DNA from: Rallus limicola
Taxonomy: Eukaryota > Chordata > Aves > Gruiformes > Rallidae
NCBI GenBank assembly: GCA_022605955.1
Contig: JAKCOZ010000005.1
Span: 43,328,950-43,392,949, forward strand
Direction of reading: 5' to 3'
Length of the DNA stretch: 64,000 nt
A model generated the notes under the pieces. That model was not told where the DNA came from. It worked only from the letters and a program-made list of their open reading frames with translations, and searched no databases. Below are positions 1-13,042 of the stretch, piece by piece (positions within the stretch are counted from its first letter, which is position 1; the number at the start of each line of letters is the position of its first letter). The position numbers and the translations under genes were made by a program.

Positions 1-2716
1 AACTTCCCCTGTCATCAACTCATACATTTTTAAGAAGTTTTCAAACAATCACTGCATTCAGAATGCTAATGGCAAATCTACTGGAGACAAGGAGATACAT
101 CCTGCCCTCAGCTCTTCCATCTTACCTGATGATAACACCAATGAATACAACCAATTCCCTTTCAATTTACATCAGCATCATTTTGCTTATGACTTGGCCA
201 AAGAATTAAATAATTGTGTTTGAGCAGAAAATCAGTAACTAGAATTATTATAAAAAGTTAATTAAGGTTGTTGCCTGACCAATCTTTGTTGGCAAATAAG
301 TAATGCAATTTTTTAAAAAAAACCCAACCTGTAAATTGAGTAATTTCTTGGCTGATGCAAGTACTTTGTCCCACATTGGTGGTGTTACCTGCCAGCAGAT
401 AGAGTCTAGGAATGAAGATAACCAAGGGGATCTATGATTGTACACTGCATGGCCTATGTAATAGACAGCATCATTAGTACTAAAATACGGTCAGTCCTTT
501 TCTCTTGTCCCCAAGGGTGGGGAGGTTGGGTTGGTCACCTCCAACCTACTCTGAGAGATGAGGCATGGGTCTTGCTCTCCTTGCTCTCATAGTGTGGGTA
601 TGAGGCCAGAAAGATTGGCAGTTCTGCATGAAATTCAGCTTTGTCTGCCTATCCTTGGGTGCCTCTCTTCTTTAACAGCTTTACACAGAGAAGGTCAGTA
701 AGGAACTCTTTTCTAAGGGCAGAATGCCCCCTGAAGCCAAAGGCCATTTCACCTTGTGCAAACAAGTGAACACCAAGTAAGAAATTCATTATTTGGGTGA
801 TGCTTTAGTTGATTTGATTGACTGTTGTGTATTTTCCCAGGGAAGGGGAGGACAAAGGTGTCACTCACATCTCCATCATCCGTGAGGTTGGACAAATCTC
901 TTTGCCTATTCATGTGCATGTCAGAGTATCTCAGGGAACGGCATTCTCCCCTTAAATCAAAGCAAACTCTTAACTAAGCCGCTGCCCTCTCAGAGCACAG
1001 TTCTGTGAGCTCACCCCTGATGTTCCTAGCTATTTGTTGTCATTTGGATCCAAGTTCAACCCCTTTGTTCTTCAGGGAAATTACCTTAGCACTGTGCATC
1101 GACAGATGAGGTGAGGCAATGTCATGAGTGCAGGAAGCCAAGCATACAGTAGATTGAAAGTGTCTGTTCAAATTTGAACTCAGTCACATTTTTGTACGAG
1201 GACATTTCTCAAAGAAAATCATACATCAAAAAAATGTATTTTCTTATACTTACTGCAATACAAAAGTATTTACTCATTACGGGGAGAAGGTAAGAAATCA
1301 GGAATGCAGACAAAGAAGAAAAACATTGTTATGTATTAAGGAAATGAATTGTCGTTCCAAATCATCAACAATAGCATAAGCAGTTATGGATCACTCCTGT
1401 TTGATTCATGACATGTTTCAAGTCCTACCTCAGGTACTCCCTTCTCTGTGCAGAAAGCGCGACATGCCTCAGCACCTGCCCAGCTCCTTTGCCCAGATTC
1501 ACCCCATGTGACTGTAGGCCCTGAGCAATGCTCCACAGTCTCATCCCCTTGCAGCCTCCTGAATCATGAGAGAGAGAGGTGGTACCTCCTTGGACACTGC
1601 AGATGTTGGGTGGGCTGCACTGACCTCTCAGGATGTTTACGTTTGTTGATCAGCTATCAGAGTTGGTTAATCTAACTTTGGCATCTCTTTGAAATACCTA
1701 GAGAAAACCAGGATGCCCTCTACTCCATTAATAACCCACACAAGGCTACACCTTTCTGGATGTTAGAGCTATATCTAGAAATTTGTCCCACATCAGCCAG
1801 TGTGCAACAACTGTGATTTGAATCAATGTGCACTGAAACCAGCATAAAGACAGCACTGAGCAAGGCTTGGCTACAGTCTGGGCATTTCCCAGCTTGACCC
1901 AGCCAGCTCCATGGATGTCAGACACTCAGAGGGCTGCTCAGACCCACATTGTAGTGTTCCACCAGCCTCACTGGTCATAATGGTGCAAGTACAGCTCAGC
2001 CTACCACCATCCCCTTTGCTGCTGCTTAGCTGCACCCCAGATCGTAGGGTTTCTACCCACTTTATGCTTCTTGGGGAATGTGGCAGGATGGGAACCTGTG
2101 TCATGGTAGCTCCCAGCATGGTTTGCAGAAGCCTCACGGTTTATTTTGACAAAGCAGAATGTCTTAAAACTGTTACACTCCTGTTGTGGTTTGGGGTCAC
2201 CATGTAAACTACGTGTACTACAAGGGTGAGGGGGTGGAACAAGAGATTTTGGCCAGCTTTAGAACAAAGAGTTATTGTACTCTGACTTGGCTTTATGCAA
2301 GTGCAAGGGGGTGTGCTGTGAGCCTTTACTGACTTGCAAAGCCAGTTCTATTGGTAGGCCCCCTGCAAGATGCTGGAAAGCAGTGCAAACACCCTACAGA
2401 AGACTCTACTGCAGAGAGGTCAAAGTCAATCGTGTCACAGCAGAGCTTGTTGCCAGAAGGCAAGAAATTAAAGTGAGAATGCAAGCTGTGTCTCAGTGGA
2501 GAGTAGAGCTGCTGCCAAGCACAACAAGATGTAAGCATTCTTCTTACTCTGTGCTAAGAGAGGAGAGCCCTGGACTCAGAGTTTAGTCCTGCTTCATCCC
2601 TGGGTGACTCTCTTCTACTGCTCTGTGGGGAGCATCCGCATGTTCACACATGTTGCAATCAGTAGGAAATTTAAGCAGCAGGCATAGTCCATTGCACCGA
2701 GGGAAGAGCTGCAAAT
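1..2716. other. Intergenic, no exon recognised
   Basis: No coding segment of a known family was recognised on either strand. The open frames here are short, have no flanking splice sites that would make a consistent exon chain, and their translations look like random sequence. An unseen small exon of a gene lying to the left of the window cannot be excluded. Confidence 0.6.
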
Positions 2717-3425
2717 GATCATAGAATCGTAGGAGTTGGAAGGGACCTCAAGAGATCCTTGGGTCCAACGCCCCTGCCAAAGCAGGCTCCCTAGCTCATA
2801 TTGCACAGATAAGCATCCAGATGGGTCTTGAATATCTCCAGAGAAGGAGACTCCACCACCTTCCCTGGGCAGCCTGTCCCAGGGCTCTGTCACCCTCACT
2901 GTGGAAAAGTTCCTCCGCATGTTGGTGCGGAACTTCCTGTGCTCCAACTTGCAGCCATTGCCCCACAGACCACTGAAAAGGGGCTGGCCATTTCCCCCTG
3001 CATCCCATACTTAAGATATTTATAATCATTAATAAGGTCCCCCCTTAGTCTTCTTTGCTCTAGGCTGAACAGTCCCAGCTCAGTCAGCCTTTCCTTACAG
3101 GGGAGATGCTCCAGGCACTTATTCATCTTCGTGGCCCTCCTCTGGAATCTGTCCAGGAGATCCCTGTCCTTTTTATACCAGGGAGCCCAGAACTGGACAC
3201 AATATTCCAGGTGGGGCCTGACCAGGGCAGAGTAGAGGGGGAGGATCACCTCCTTTGACCTGTTAGCCACACTCCTCCTGATGCACCCCAGGATCCCATT
3301 GGCTCTCTTAGCCACCAGGGCACATTGCTGTCTCATGGCCAACCTGTCATCTACCAGGACCCCCAGGTCCTTCTCCATAGAGCTCTTCTCCAGCAGGTCA
3401 TCCCCCAGCCTGTACTTATTCAAGT
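2717..3425 (-). mobile_element. CR1 LINE, 5'-truncated, minus strand
   Basis: The minus strand encodes the last part of a CR1 reverse transcriptase as one open frame (2896-3423). It includes the landmark stretches [21 protein letters not shown] and [18 protein letters not shown]. The 3' tail at about 2717-2760 carries the CR1 signature ending in ATTCTATGAT when read on the minus strand. CR1 is the dominant avian LINE and normally inserts as 5'-truncated copies, as here. The intact frame over about 175 codons suggests a fairly young copy. Its protein is very close to the CR1 at 33.9-34.8 kb, so both probably belong to the same subfamily. Confidence 0.95.
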
Positions 3426-6400
3426 GGTTCTTTCATTGTTCTCTGAGGGAGAGCAGTGGGCTCACTGTCTCTCCCTTTCTCAGAAGTGCACATTCTGCAT
3501 GCAGTGGGAAGGGTGATCCTGTATTTCAACATGATTTGTGAGTCAGTGCTGCAGCCTCCATAGACCAAAGCCTACGTCTTTGCTAATGCTCTAAAATCCT
3601 TTGGGTTGGGTTCAGAAATGACACTGGAGCCAGTGCTTACATGAACGTCTTCCCCCATGCTCCATACCCAGTGTGGACATTTCAACTGTCTGGGACTTGA
3701 TCTGCTGGAAGGTAATAAATCTATCCAGGATGCCGGATAATCCAGCAGTGTACCAACTCCCAGAATGGGATGCCTGTCAAGTGCACAGTTTTATTTGCGC
3801 CAGAACAGGAATCAAGCTCTTAAGTTTGATCACTTATTTTTAAAGGCTAATGGCATGAAGAAGAAATGAGCAATCCAAACTACCAGGCAGAAGTAGAGCT
3901 GAATAAAATGACAGAGGGAAAGATAAGCTGGTAGCAGGGCTTGAAAAAGTGAGAGTTGGGAAAGGGAGAAGCTTCCCCTGCCACAATATCAGACTGTGCA
4001 ACACTGGGCTGTCCCCTGTCTGCACACAATCTCATCCAACTTCACACATCTCTGTTGTTCCCATTATTCACTTAATAAAACAAATTATCATGATAGTACG
4101 GTATTTGCAATAGGAGCAAGGTACTAAAAGGTACCCATTGCATCTTTACTTCTTGTCCTCTGCTGTTGTTAGTAAACATTATATACAATCCCTATTCACA
4201 ATACAATGAGATTCATCAAAAATAAGCAGGGAAGTCTGAGCTAGACACAGTAAGAGCCTTCAAGAACTGCTGAGCTGGGTAGTGCAAATCCTAATCAAGG
4301 GGACTTGAGATTTGGGAACTCAGGTTCCTAGTTAGTAGGATTAGCCCCCATTATCTAGCCTGGCTGTCAATAAAGATGCTGTCTAAAAATGTGGATAGTG
4401 GAACACTGCCTCCCCCTCCTCTAGTCCTGTTTAAAATACGGTGTCTCTTGAACATTGATAGGGGCTTGGAGCTGACTAGATGTGGCAAACCCAGGGTGAG
4501 GACCCCTCCAGGTTTAACCCCCAAGACATCAACTGATGATGAGGTATGGGTGGAAGCCAAAGCAGGAAGCTGCTCAGCCTGAGCAGTGCTGGGTGTGTGG
4601 GGATGCAGAGCTTTCAGCTCTCAGGAGACTCTCAGTGCCTATGAGAGACTACAAAGTGATTTGGGCACCGCCAGCATTAGAGGGCTTTTGAGAGGCTCGC
4701 AGTAACAGTATGCAATGGGTCGGTGTCTAACATGGCAATAGCCCTAGCTCCCGTTACACCCAGTGATATATTGTTCAAGACCTCTTTCCTCTGTTTATAA
4801 ACTTTCTTTTAATTGATTCATGGGCCTTTATTTCTTTTGCTGCTAAGTCTGTCCTTTAGCTTATCTGGCTCTTTGTTCTCCCTGGTGTTATGCCCTTGCT
4901 TTATTTATAGCAAGCACTGGTTTCCACTCCGGGATACTTTCTTTCTAGCATTCAGCCAGCCAAGTTCCCTGTGTCCCAGACAGGCTCTCGGTTTCTCTGC
5001 TCTGCTCAGCTCTCCCTGCCTGCACCTGTCTGGTCTAGGTCTGCCTTTCATGCACACTGCACACAATATTTGGGAGTAGATCTCATTAATGCCAAGTACC
5101 ATATGATGCTAATTCTTGCCATTATTAAGTATTACAATTATTAGCATTGCTATTATTTCAGGAGGCCATTGGGAGGCTGAATAGTCAGAACTGCCAGATT
5201 TCCCCCTCAAAGGACAGTAGTTTTTATATACTCCTCCAACATCGCAGAAATGCTTTTTGTGTGGTGTAGAACAATTAAAAGCTCTTTTGACACTAAAGGA
5301 TCCCTCTAAAATGGGGTTAATTCTCACTGTTTAAACAAACTCTTCTAAACCAGCCCTGGTGTTATTTCTTCATTTTCTTTTCAGGCAGCAAAAACTAGTG
5401 AGGAAAGTTGCTAAATATGGAGTATATGGAGATTTCCTGCTGAAACCCAGTGACAAATCGCCTGACAGTAAATGTTACCCTAAGGCATTTGCTGGCACTC
5501 TTACTGTACTAACAACTGCCTCTGCCTCCCTTTGCTCCTGAGCTTTGGTCCAGTAAATCCAGGCACCAGCAATGAGCTGTGCAGCAGTGTGCTTGGGCTG
5601 CAGTTGACAGCTGATGGCTGCCAGCACAAGGGCCTGGGCAACAACAGGGAGAGAGCCAAAACAACTTTCCTGGGGTTGAGCCTGTCTGCCTGGTCAGCAC
5701 TGTCAAGCTGTAGGTAGAGGACAGGTGAACCAGACCCCTTCATTAATAGCTGCGGCCCAGTTTCACCATGAGATCTCCATAACCCTGTGGCTGGGAACCA
5801 GGAACACACACTTCTCCAGCTGATAAAAATGCAAGGGACAGAAATTCTCTTAAATTTATGGGTAAAATTATCCTTGGGAAGAAATTAAATGAGGACTGCA
5901 CAGTTCAGCTCTCTGGTGTCACAGCCATTTGTTGATGATGTTGTCTACTTGGGAGTTGGGTTAGGCTAAGTCAACATGAAGTTACTGAAAGGATTCACAA
6001 AGTATGTGTTCCATTTTTGCCTTGCTGAGCTTGTCTGCTCCTGAAGGTAGGGTGTAAAGTGTACCTCTTGCTCAGGGAGCTCCTAGGCCTGCAGACTCTG
6101 ACTGGGTACCGTAGTCAGCAGGGTTGCTGTGCCTAGGGAAGAGGGACAGTGATGCTTGGACGGCTCCACTACACTGTCACTGCAAGTACATACTGGACTG
6201 AAAACAGCTATAGGCCCCTGAGCCTCCTGGGTACCTTTCTTCCTATTTCCATATGGCACTTGGGTAGAGACAACCTGAAGAAACCTGCTTGGACAAATTG
6301 CAACCCTCTGGCCTTCCTTAGCACTTTTCACAGACCACACAGGCCCATCCTTGGCTCTCAGGACTCAGGTTTGGGGTGTGGTGGGATTCTCTCCCTCCAG

Positions 6401-9400
6401 GCAGCTGTGGAGCTTGCCCTAAAATGGCTCCATAGCATATGCCTGCATGGGAGGATGGTGGCTGGAAGACACCTCTGAACTTGTGCATTCACCCTGTTAT
6501 GAGTGGCACAGTCTTATTTTCTCCACTTCTTTATTAGAGGATTAGGTTGCAGTAGAGGAGACTCCAGACTGTTTTATAGCTCAGTTTTTCAGCAAATTGG
6601 TTGTGACCTCTGTCGCCCCATGCAAGGCATCCAAGAGGGTTGTGATATGTTGAAACATTTATTACACTATAAAATGAATACAGTTCTGCTCCATGACCCC
6701 CCCCTGCATTTCTAAGGTCAACTATGCTCTGTCAGCTTCTCCAAACACGCAAGTCATTCCAACAAGATTTGATACATTTTTCTCTTGCTTTTATAACAAA
6801 TATACTGGGGTCAAGGGAGTATTTGTGTTAGAATGGGGGGCCACCACCTGGTGAAGGCTGTTAAACATAGATCCTGCTTGCAGAAGGCTCATTTGGTGTA
6901 GATAAACCCATTTGTGCTTTAATGTTGTATTCAAACACTTAGGTGCTTTTTTTTTTTAAATAAGTTCATTGATGGCTTGTTTACATACAGGAAAAGGACC
7001 TGTCTATCATTGTCAAAGTTTATAAATTTGCTGAGTTACAGATACCTTAGAGGAGATGCATTAAATGCACTTTCTTAAGTGCATCTTAAATCCTACCCGA
7101 ATCCTTTCAAGCATTTCAGATCTTTTGGTTTCCAGTCCAGTTGCAGTCTGAAGCGATAATTCTGCACCAAAAGGTTTCTCACTCAGAGCTATTTAACACC
7201 TAGTCAGGTGTTAAGCCTATAAATAGTTTATCTCTTGGCAACATTTAGACCTTGTGCCATGAAAAGTCACTGGCTTGTTTTCAATGTAAGGTCAAGTCTG
7301 TCTGAAGAAACAGCCTGTTTAAAGGACACAGAAGTCCCCATACTGATTAAAAAAACCCAATTCAAACCCCACCAAAACATGCAACACAGCAAACCCCAAA
7401 CCAAACCCAAAAATAAACAGGGACCCATAAAAACGCTTTCACTCAATTAGTGTCAAGTCTTGCACTGGATTAAGTTCTGTGTCAGGTCACTACAGACTCT
7501 GACTGTATTCATTCTCTGTTCATGGAGCAACATCTTACTTGGTGAAAACTTTTCCTTCTTTCCATCTTTCTCACTGTGTTTTCCAGAAATTAGATTCCCT
7601 GCTATTCAAAGCTTAAAGCCATCAGTAGCAGAGGTATGAATTCTAATACCTTTCCCTGCCAAAACATTGAAATGCAATCACTTCACTCACCATGTCTTCT
7701 TACCTTTCCACATTCTTTGAGTAAAGCAGGGCTGTTTCCTTTTGTCAGGCACCAACCAGCAGATGAGCTGATGCTTTGAATTCAGCAGATGAAGCAATGG
7801 TCTCCACTGTTGAGGCAGGGGTGGGGAAGGAGCATGGTGTGATTATTTTCTGGAGGGCTCTGTTTCAAGCCTCATCAAAGGGCTTTTTTATCTTTCAGGA
7901 AAATAATATAACATTTCAAAGCTCCCACGTTTCTAAATTGGCAAGTCCAAAGATCTCCCGATTTCTGATTTGGGATTTAGTGAATGTTGCGATGATCTCT
8001 AGATGCAATAGAGCAAGTTGAGTGCTGAGATACGAGTGTTCCTGACTGGTCATCTTGAATTGATTCTCAGTGCTGGAGACACTCCCCACCAGTGAGATTA
8101 GGCTGTTATGGGAATAACCTGGTCCTACATGAGTTTTGTAAGGTTCAGGCTCTTCCTCTGAGGTCCATTGGCACTCAGAATAACATACCCTGCAGGAAGA
8201 AATCTATACTACCATGCAAATGAAGGGCAATAAAACATGCATGATAGAAGGTAGGTGGTACCAATATACACTTTGTGGTCTGCTTCCCTTGTGTCCTTCT
8301 ACCTATTGCTTGGAACATGGTGAGGACCCTGTGGTGAGAATTATCATCAGGGTGCATGAGCCTCTCTCACCTACAAACCAGAACCTGATAAAGAATTTAG
8401 TCATGCCATCAGATGACTACCAAAAAAGACAGCAGATGACATTGAAGCCTTGCTATGGGAACACAATACCACAAAAATCATGTTATTAGACATGTTATTT
8501 ATAGTTTATAGGGCAGTATTTAATTCAACAGTCACACAACCTATAAACCAATTTCTTTGTAGCATTGAATGCTGCCCCCTTGCAAGAAACCCTCAGGGTC
8601 CAGACTCACATATAATAGATGAAAAGGAAAATAATTCTCCCCTTATTGCTGACTCTAAATATAAAACATACCTCCTCATTTGAACAGGCTAGAAAAAAAA
8701 TCCCTGTTGTCAAATGAGCAGTGCTGGTGGCCACTGCACAGCCTGGATTCCTTCCCTGCTGGAAGTCTCTCATAGATATCAAATGGATTTCTGGAGGGGG
8801 AACAAGTGCAATCCAGGTCACGGCTATACACAGACATGGTGACTGAAGCCCAATTCTGAGCCATGTTTGCAAAATAATGCTACTGAGGCCAATTTCTATG
8901 GTTGAATTCTCCAACATTTTTTGTTAAATCAATCATCAAATTTTGTTAAATCAATGAGAAATTGTGCCCTTACTGGGAAGATAAAGCATTCCTACAAAAG
9001 CCCACACCCTAAGATCATCGCTCTGGATTGGATACTCCAGGCCAGGTCCCAAGGAGGCTCAAATGGCAGCCACCAGGTTTGGACTGTGCCCAGGTGGCAC
9101 TCCTCCTGGCACCCACCATTCTGCTGAACAATGACCTGGTGTTGATGCTGGAGCTGCTTGAGGTTTAACTTGGCATTGGTGGTAAGAGTAGGTGTCCCAG
9201 CCAGCAAAGGCAGAGCTGCACAGCCCCTTGTGGAGCCTTGGTGCTGCAGGCCTAGCCCCAGAAGCAGGCTTGGTCAATTTGCAAAGACACTAGCAGTCAC
9301 TTGGAAAGCCATTTGGTAACTCAAAGTCTTCACTGCTGGTGAGAAGCACAACAGTGGGAAGCTTTCTGCTTTCTTCACCCAGATGCTGACAAGGGAGCTT

Positions 9401-12400
9401 TCCCTGCTTCGGACAATGGGCATGGGGACATGGGGAAAAAAAAAAGCTGGAGCTACACATCACCCGGGGAGAAAGGTCATGTCAGACAGCAGGTGAGCAG
9501 GTCGCACAAAGGCTAGACAGAGTCACAGGGAGGAAATGAGGACAGGGACAAAAGCAGCAGAGTCATTGGAAAGCTCCCAAAAGAAAAAGAGGATCTCCAA
9601 AAGGGATTTGTACTGGGCTGGAGCCCTGCTCTGGCACCGCAGAAGGAACACCTTTTCTGGGAACTTGGCAATCCTGGCCTTGCTGCGAGGGGCACAAATT
9701 CACACAGGGCTTTTGTGCTGAGGCAGAGCCAGGAACAAGGCAGGCTGCCATCAGCCACCCTGTCATACACATCCCTGGCAGGAGGTGGGATCACTTTCAG
9801 GTCTGGACACAAGGCAGGTAAGTAGCAAACGCACTTTGGGCATTGTGTATGAGCGGCACTCCTCTGTGAGGAGCATGCACACACCCATGGTCAGCTAAAC
9901 TCCCAGACACTCACCCTGTGCACCAGAGCATGCTGGCAAACACAGTACCACCCAGGCTTTACGGGGGAGATGATAGTACTGCAGCAGCAGGGAGTGTCTT
10001 GCACAAACATCTGGCAGCTAAGAGGTCCCTCAGTGCCACCAGCAAGTTACAGAGAGATTGGCAAAATATCGCTTAATATCATGCTTTGGTTTTCCCACAA
10101 AGAACAGTATTTCTTCACCTCCTACATTTCCTCTGAAAGTTAGTAGGTACATTAAACGACTAAAATACTGGAGGAAAAGGTGCTAAGCAGAGCTATGTAT
10201 AAGCTGCAGCACACGTACCTGTGCACTGCACAAAGCATTGCTAGTCTCATCTTGCCGCCAGCATGCAGCACTAACAGGGCTGGATTAGGCTCCTTTTAGG
10301 CGAACTGACAACAGCCGGGATATAAAGCCAAGGCAGGACACTCGTACTTCTTGGCCAAGATATGTCACATGATGTTCTTCAAAGCTGATCTTTTCAGGAT
10401 TCAGCCCCTGGGAATGTAAACCTGAGGAGTGGGGTATTGTTGGAAAAAGCCAAAGAGCGTGCGGTCTGCTCAGATAAATAAATCCACTTGGATGCTGTCT
10501 AAGTTTAGCTATATATGGACATTTCTAGAAAGTGCAAACTGCAGTGGTTTTTCCATCAGTATTTCCAGGGCTTTCTCCAGCCTCTTCCAAAGCCCTGTAT
10601 TAAAGAGGTTTAGTAGAATAATCCTGTCTTAACAGAGAGATAACAAAGACACTGAGTAGTGCTTGGTTAGAGAAGGAGCCAGAGGAAGCTCCAAGAATAA
10701 CGTCCCCACAGCTCCCAAGCAGTTACAGCTTTGAGTCTAACTCTGAACCTTGCCTCAGTTCTCACACTTAAGTTGAAATCCTGGTCCTACTGAGACAAGA
10801 CAAATTATTTTACCTTGTGAAAATAAAAAGGAAGGAGGAAATCAGTTCAGTTTAAAGTCTCAAAACCCAGATCATGGACCTAGTCTGCATCTATATGCAT
10901 TTAATAACAAATAATACTAGTACTGTCTAAGACTAGGGTACAGAAACAAACTCTTCACTTTTTCTGATCCACTGTGCCTGCATTCCTGGTTGCGGTGTGT
11001 GCCTGCAAGGGTCAGGAAGCCCTACAACAAGACTATGGTAAGGGGACAGACTAAAGAGAGAAGAGCTGTAGACTCAAATCCTGTAGGTTAGGAGGGAACC
11101 TAAGGCAGTCAGTGGTTTCCTGCCAGAGGCATCCTTTCATCAACAGAATTCACTCCTGAAAAAAATGTCCTATGGAACACTTAGTGAAACGGCCTAATGA
11201 ATCTGAAAAGTTGCAGTCTGGTTTTGGACAGCAGACCCAGTGCAAGATGTTATGAAGAAGGCACAAAACAAGCTACTAGTGAACAGCAGTGGAATAATAT
11301 GTGGTGAGAAAAAATGGAAAGCATCCACGTGGCACTATTTCAGATTAATGAACTGCTGCTTAGACAGCTTAAAATTGCAAACCTCAGCATCAGGTTACCT
11401 GGTTTTCCTTAACTAATTCTTCTTCTAGTGCTCTTTTTCATTTGCTTTCCATACCTATCCAAGCTTGGTAAAGGAAACACACTGGTAATAAAAAAACATT
11501 GACATTACTCTGGTCATGCTGGGAATGAGTGGGATGAATGTGCATTTTGGTGCTCATTCAGAGCATCCACTCTGAAATCAGTGCAAAAGTCTGTGCTTTT
11601 GTTCCTTCTCTGGGAGAAAGAAGGGGTCACAAAATGGACAGAATACTGACCACCATGGGAACACTGCTTAGTGATGCTACTGGAATCACTCACAGCACCA
11701 AAGTCAGATCAGGACACTTTAAGAGCTGTGTGAGGCCACTGTGGTTCAGAGGTGTTTGGTCTCTTGCTCTCTTGATGCTGGCTCTATCCAGCTCACTTTC
11801 CCCATGGGGATTCCACTAATCCCTTGAAATTTCCTCTGAACCCAGAGTCGAACAAGGCTGCACTTAGTTCTGCCCTCACTCCCTTCCCCTCTGTGCACAC
11901 AGCCCCCTTCTCAGTCCATTATTCAAGGACTGATACCACTCGGCAGCTCTGAAAGCATCAGCAGCCAAAATTGGCTGGTAAGGTACAATTCTCTGACCCA
12001 TCCTCCTTCCTACACCTCCCCCTGATGGCAATCCAGCTCTGGGGAATCCTCAGTTCTGGGGTGGAAGAGGTGGAGGAGGGTATCAGGAGCAGAGGCTCTC
12101 CAGGTGATGTGAGCAGGAATGGAGGAGCAGGAAAGGGGAGGATGTGAGCCCAGCATCTCAGATCCCACGATACCATGGCAGTACTTTGGTGCGGGTCACT
12201 AACACACATGCTGCACTGTGTTGTCACAGCATCCGTCACTCTGTACATGAGATGATTCTATATGAAACACCTATAAAACACAGGGGCTCCGCTGACTTAC
12301 ACCTGGTGAATGTCCTGCCCAAGATTTCCAATGCTTTACCAGCATGTGCCATTCACAGCTCTCATGAAGGCTGTCAAACCTCTATACTATATCTAGCATG

Positions 12401-12445
12401 CTGGAAAACACTACCAAACTCGAAAGAAAGCATCTGACACTGCTC
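3426..12445. other. Intergenic, no exon recognised
   Basis: No recognisable coding exon or full transposable element was seen. Low-complexity A/C-rich sequence lies at about 7350-7430. A short tandem duplication with a 22-base offset lies at 8919-8955. Open frames are short and do not resemble known proteins. Confidence 0.55.
8919..8955. repeat. Short tandem duplication, 22-base offset
   Basis: The 15-mer TTTTGTTAAATCAAT occurs at 8919-8933 and again at 8941-8955. This is a local duplication of one 22-base unit with a partial second copy. It looks like a replication-slippage event and has no evident function. Confidence 0.8.
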
Positions 12446-12535
12446 TAGACCAGGCTGCAGTGAACCAAGCCTTGGCTTCTTCCTCAGACTGGTGTGAGGG
12501 AGAAGCCAAGGCTTGGTTCACTGCAGCCTGGTCTA
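12446..12535. repeat. Near-perfect 41-bp inverted repeat (hairpin), 8-base loop
   Basis: The left arm is 12446-12486, the loop 12487-12494 and the right arm 12495-12535. Arm against reverse-complemented arm, 40 of 41 positions are identical. The one mismatch (12481 against 12500) would be a G-U wobble in RNA on one strand. Flanking bases do not pair. The size is like a microRNA precursor, but the pairing is far more perfect than usual. It could be a small-RNA hairpin, a template-switch palindrome or a fold-back artefact. No transposon sequence was recognised in it. Confidence 0.9.
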
Positions 12536-12999
12536 CTAAAGTCTTGTTTCCTGAGAGTCCATGAATTAGACACTCCTAAGTGACTCACCATCAGACAAAG
12601 CCAGAGGTGCTCACCACAGACAGCATCAAGTTCATCCACATCTAGTCTCAGACTCCTTGGGTTTTGGCTCAGTCCAAAGGTAGCACCAGTTTTAATGGCT
12701 TTGGCACTAAAACCCTCCTCAAGACCAGTCCTCCTTGAATCATGCTATCCATGGGACAGCAGCCAAGTACTGTTCATGCCCTGTGCTTGTTGCCAAACTC
12801 AACCTGGAGTGGCCCTGGTGTCAGGCATGCTGACATTCAGGACAGGTAGGCAAGGGGTGGTACCGGTGCCTCAGATTGCAGGAGCTGGGCCCAGAGCTCA
12901 GGAGCACAGATTCACACATGGTCTCCAAAATGTCCCACCACTGTACTGAATATCCTGCTCCCTTGTCACCTTGTGAATCCCAGGCTCCTCTCTGGGCAG

Positions 13000-13042
13000 C
13001 TTTATCAAGGACACAGCCAAAGCAGCTGTGTCCTTGATAAAG
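13000..13042. repeat. Perfect 18-bp inverted repeat (hairpin), 7-base loop
   Basis: The left arm 13000-13017 is the exact reverse complement of 13025-13042, with a 7-base loop (CAAAGCA). It lies about 465 bases to the right of the larger hairpin and shares no sequence with it. Origin by template switching is plausible. No coding context was recognised. Confidence 0.9.

Noticed and set aside
8214..8683. Two adjacent plus-strand frames of 91 and 77 codons
   Set aside because: They overlap in different frames with no recognised motif or element.
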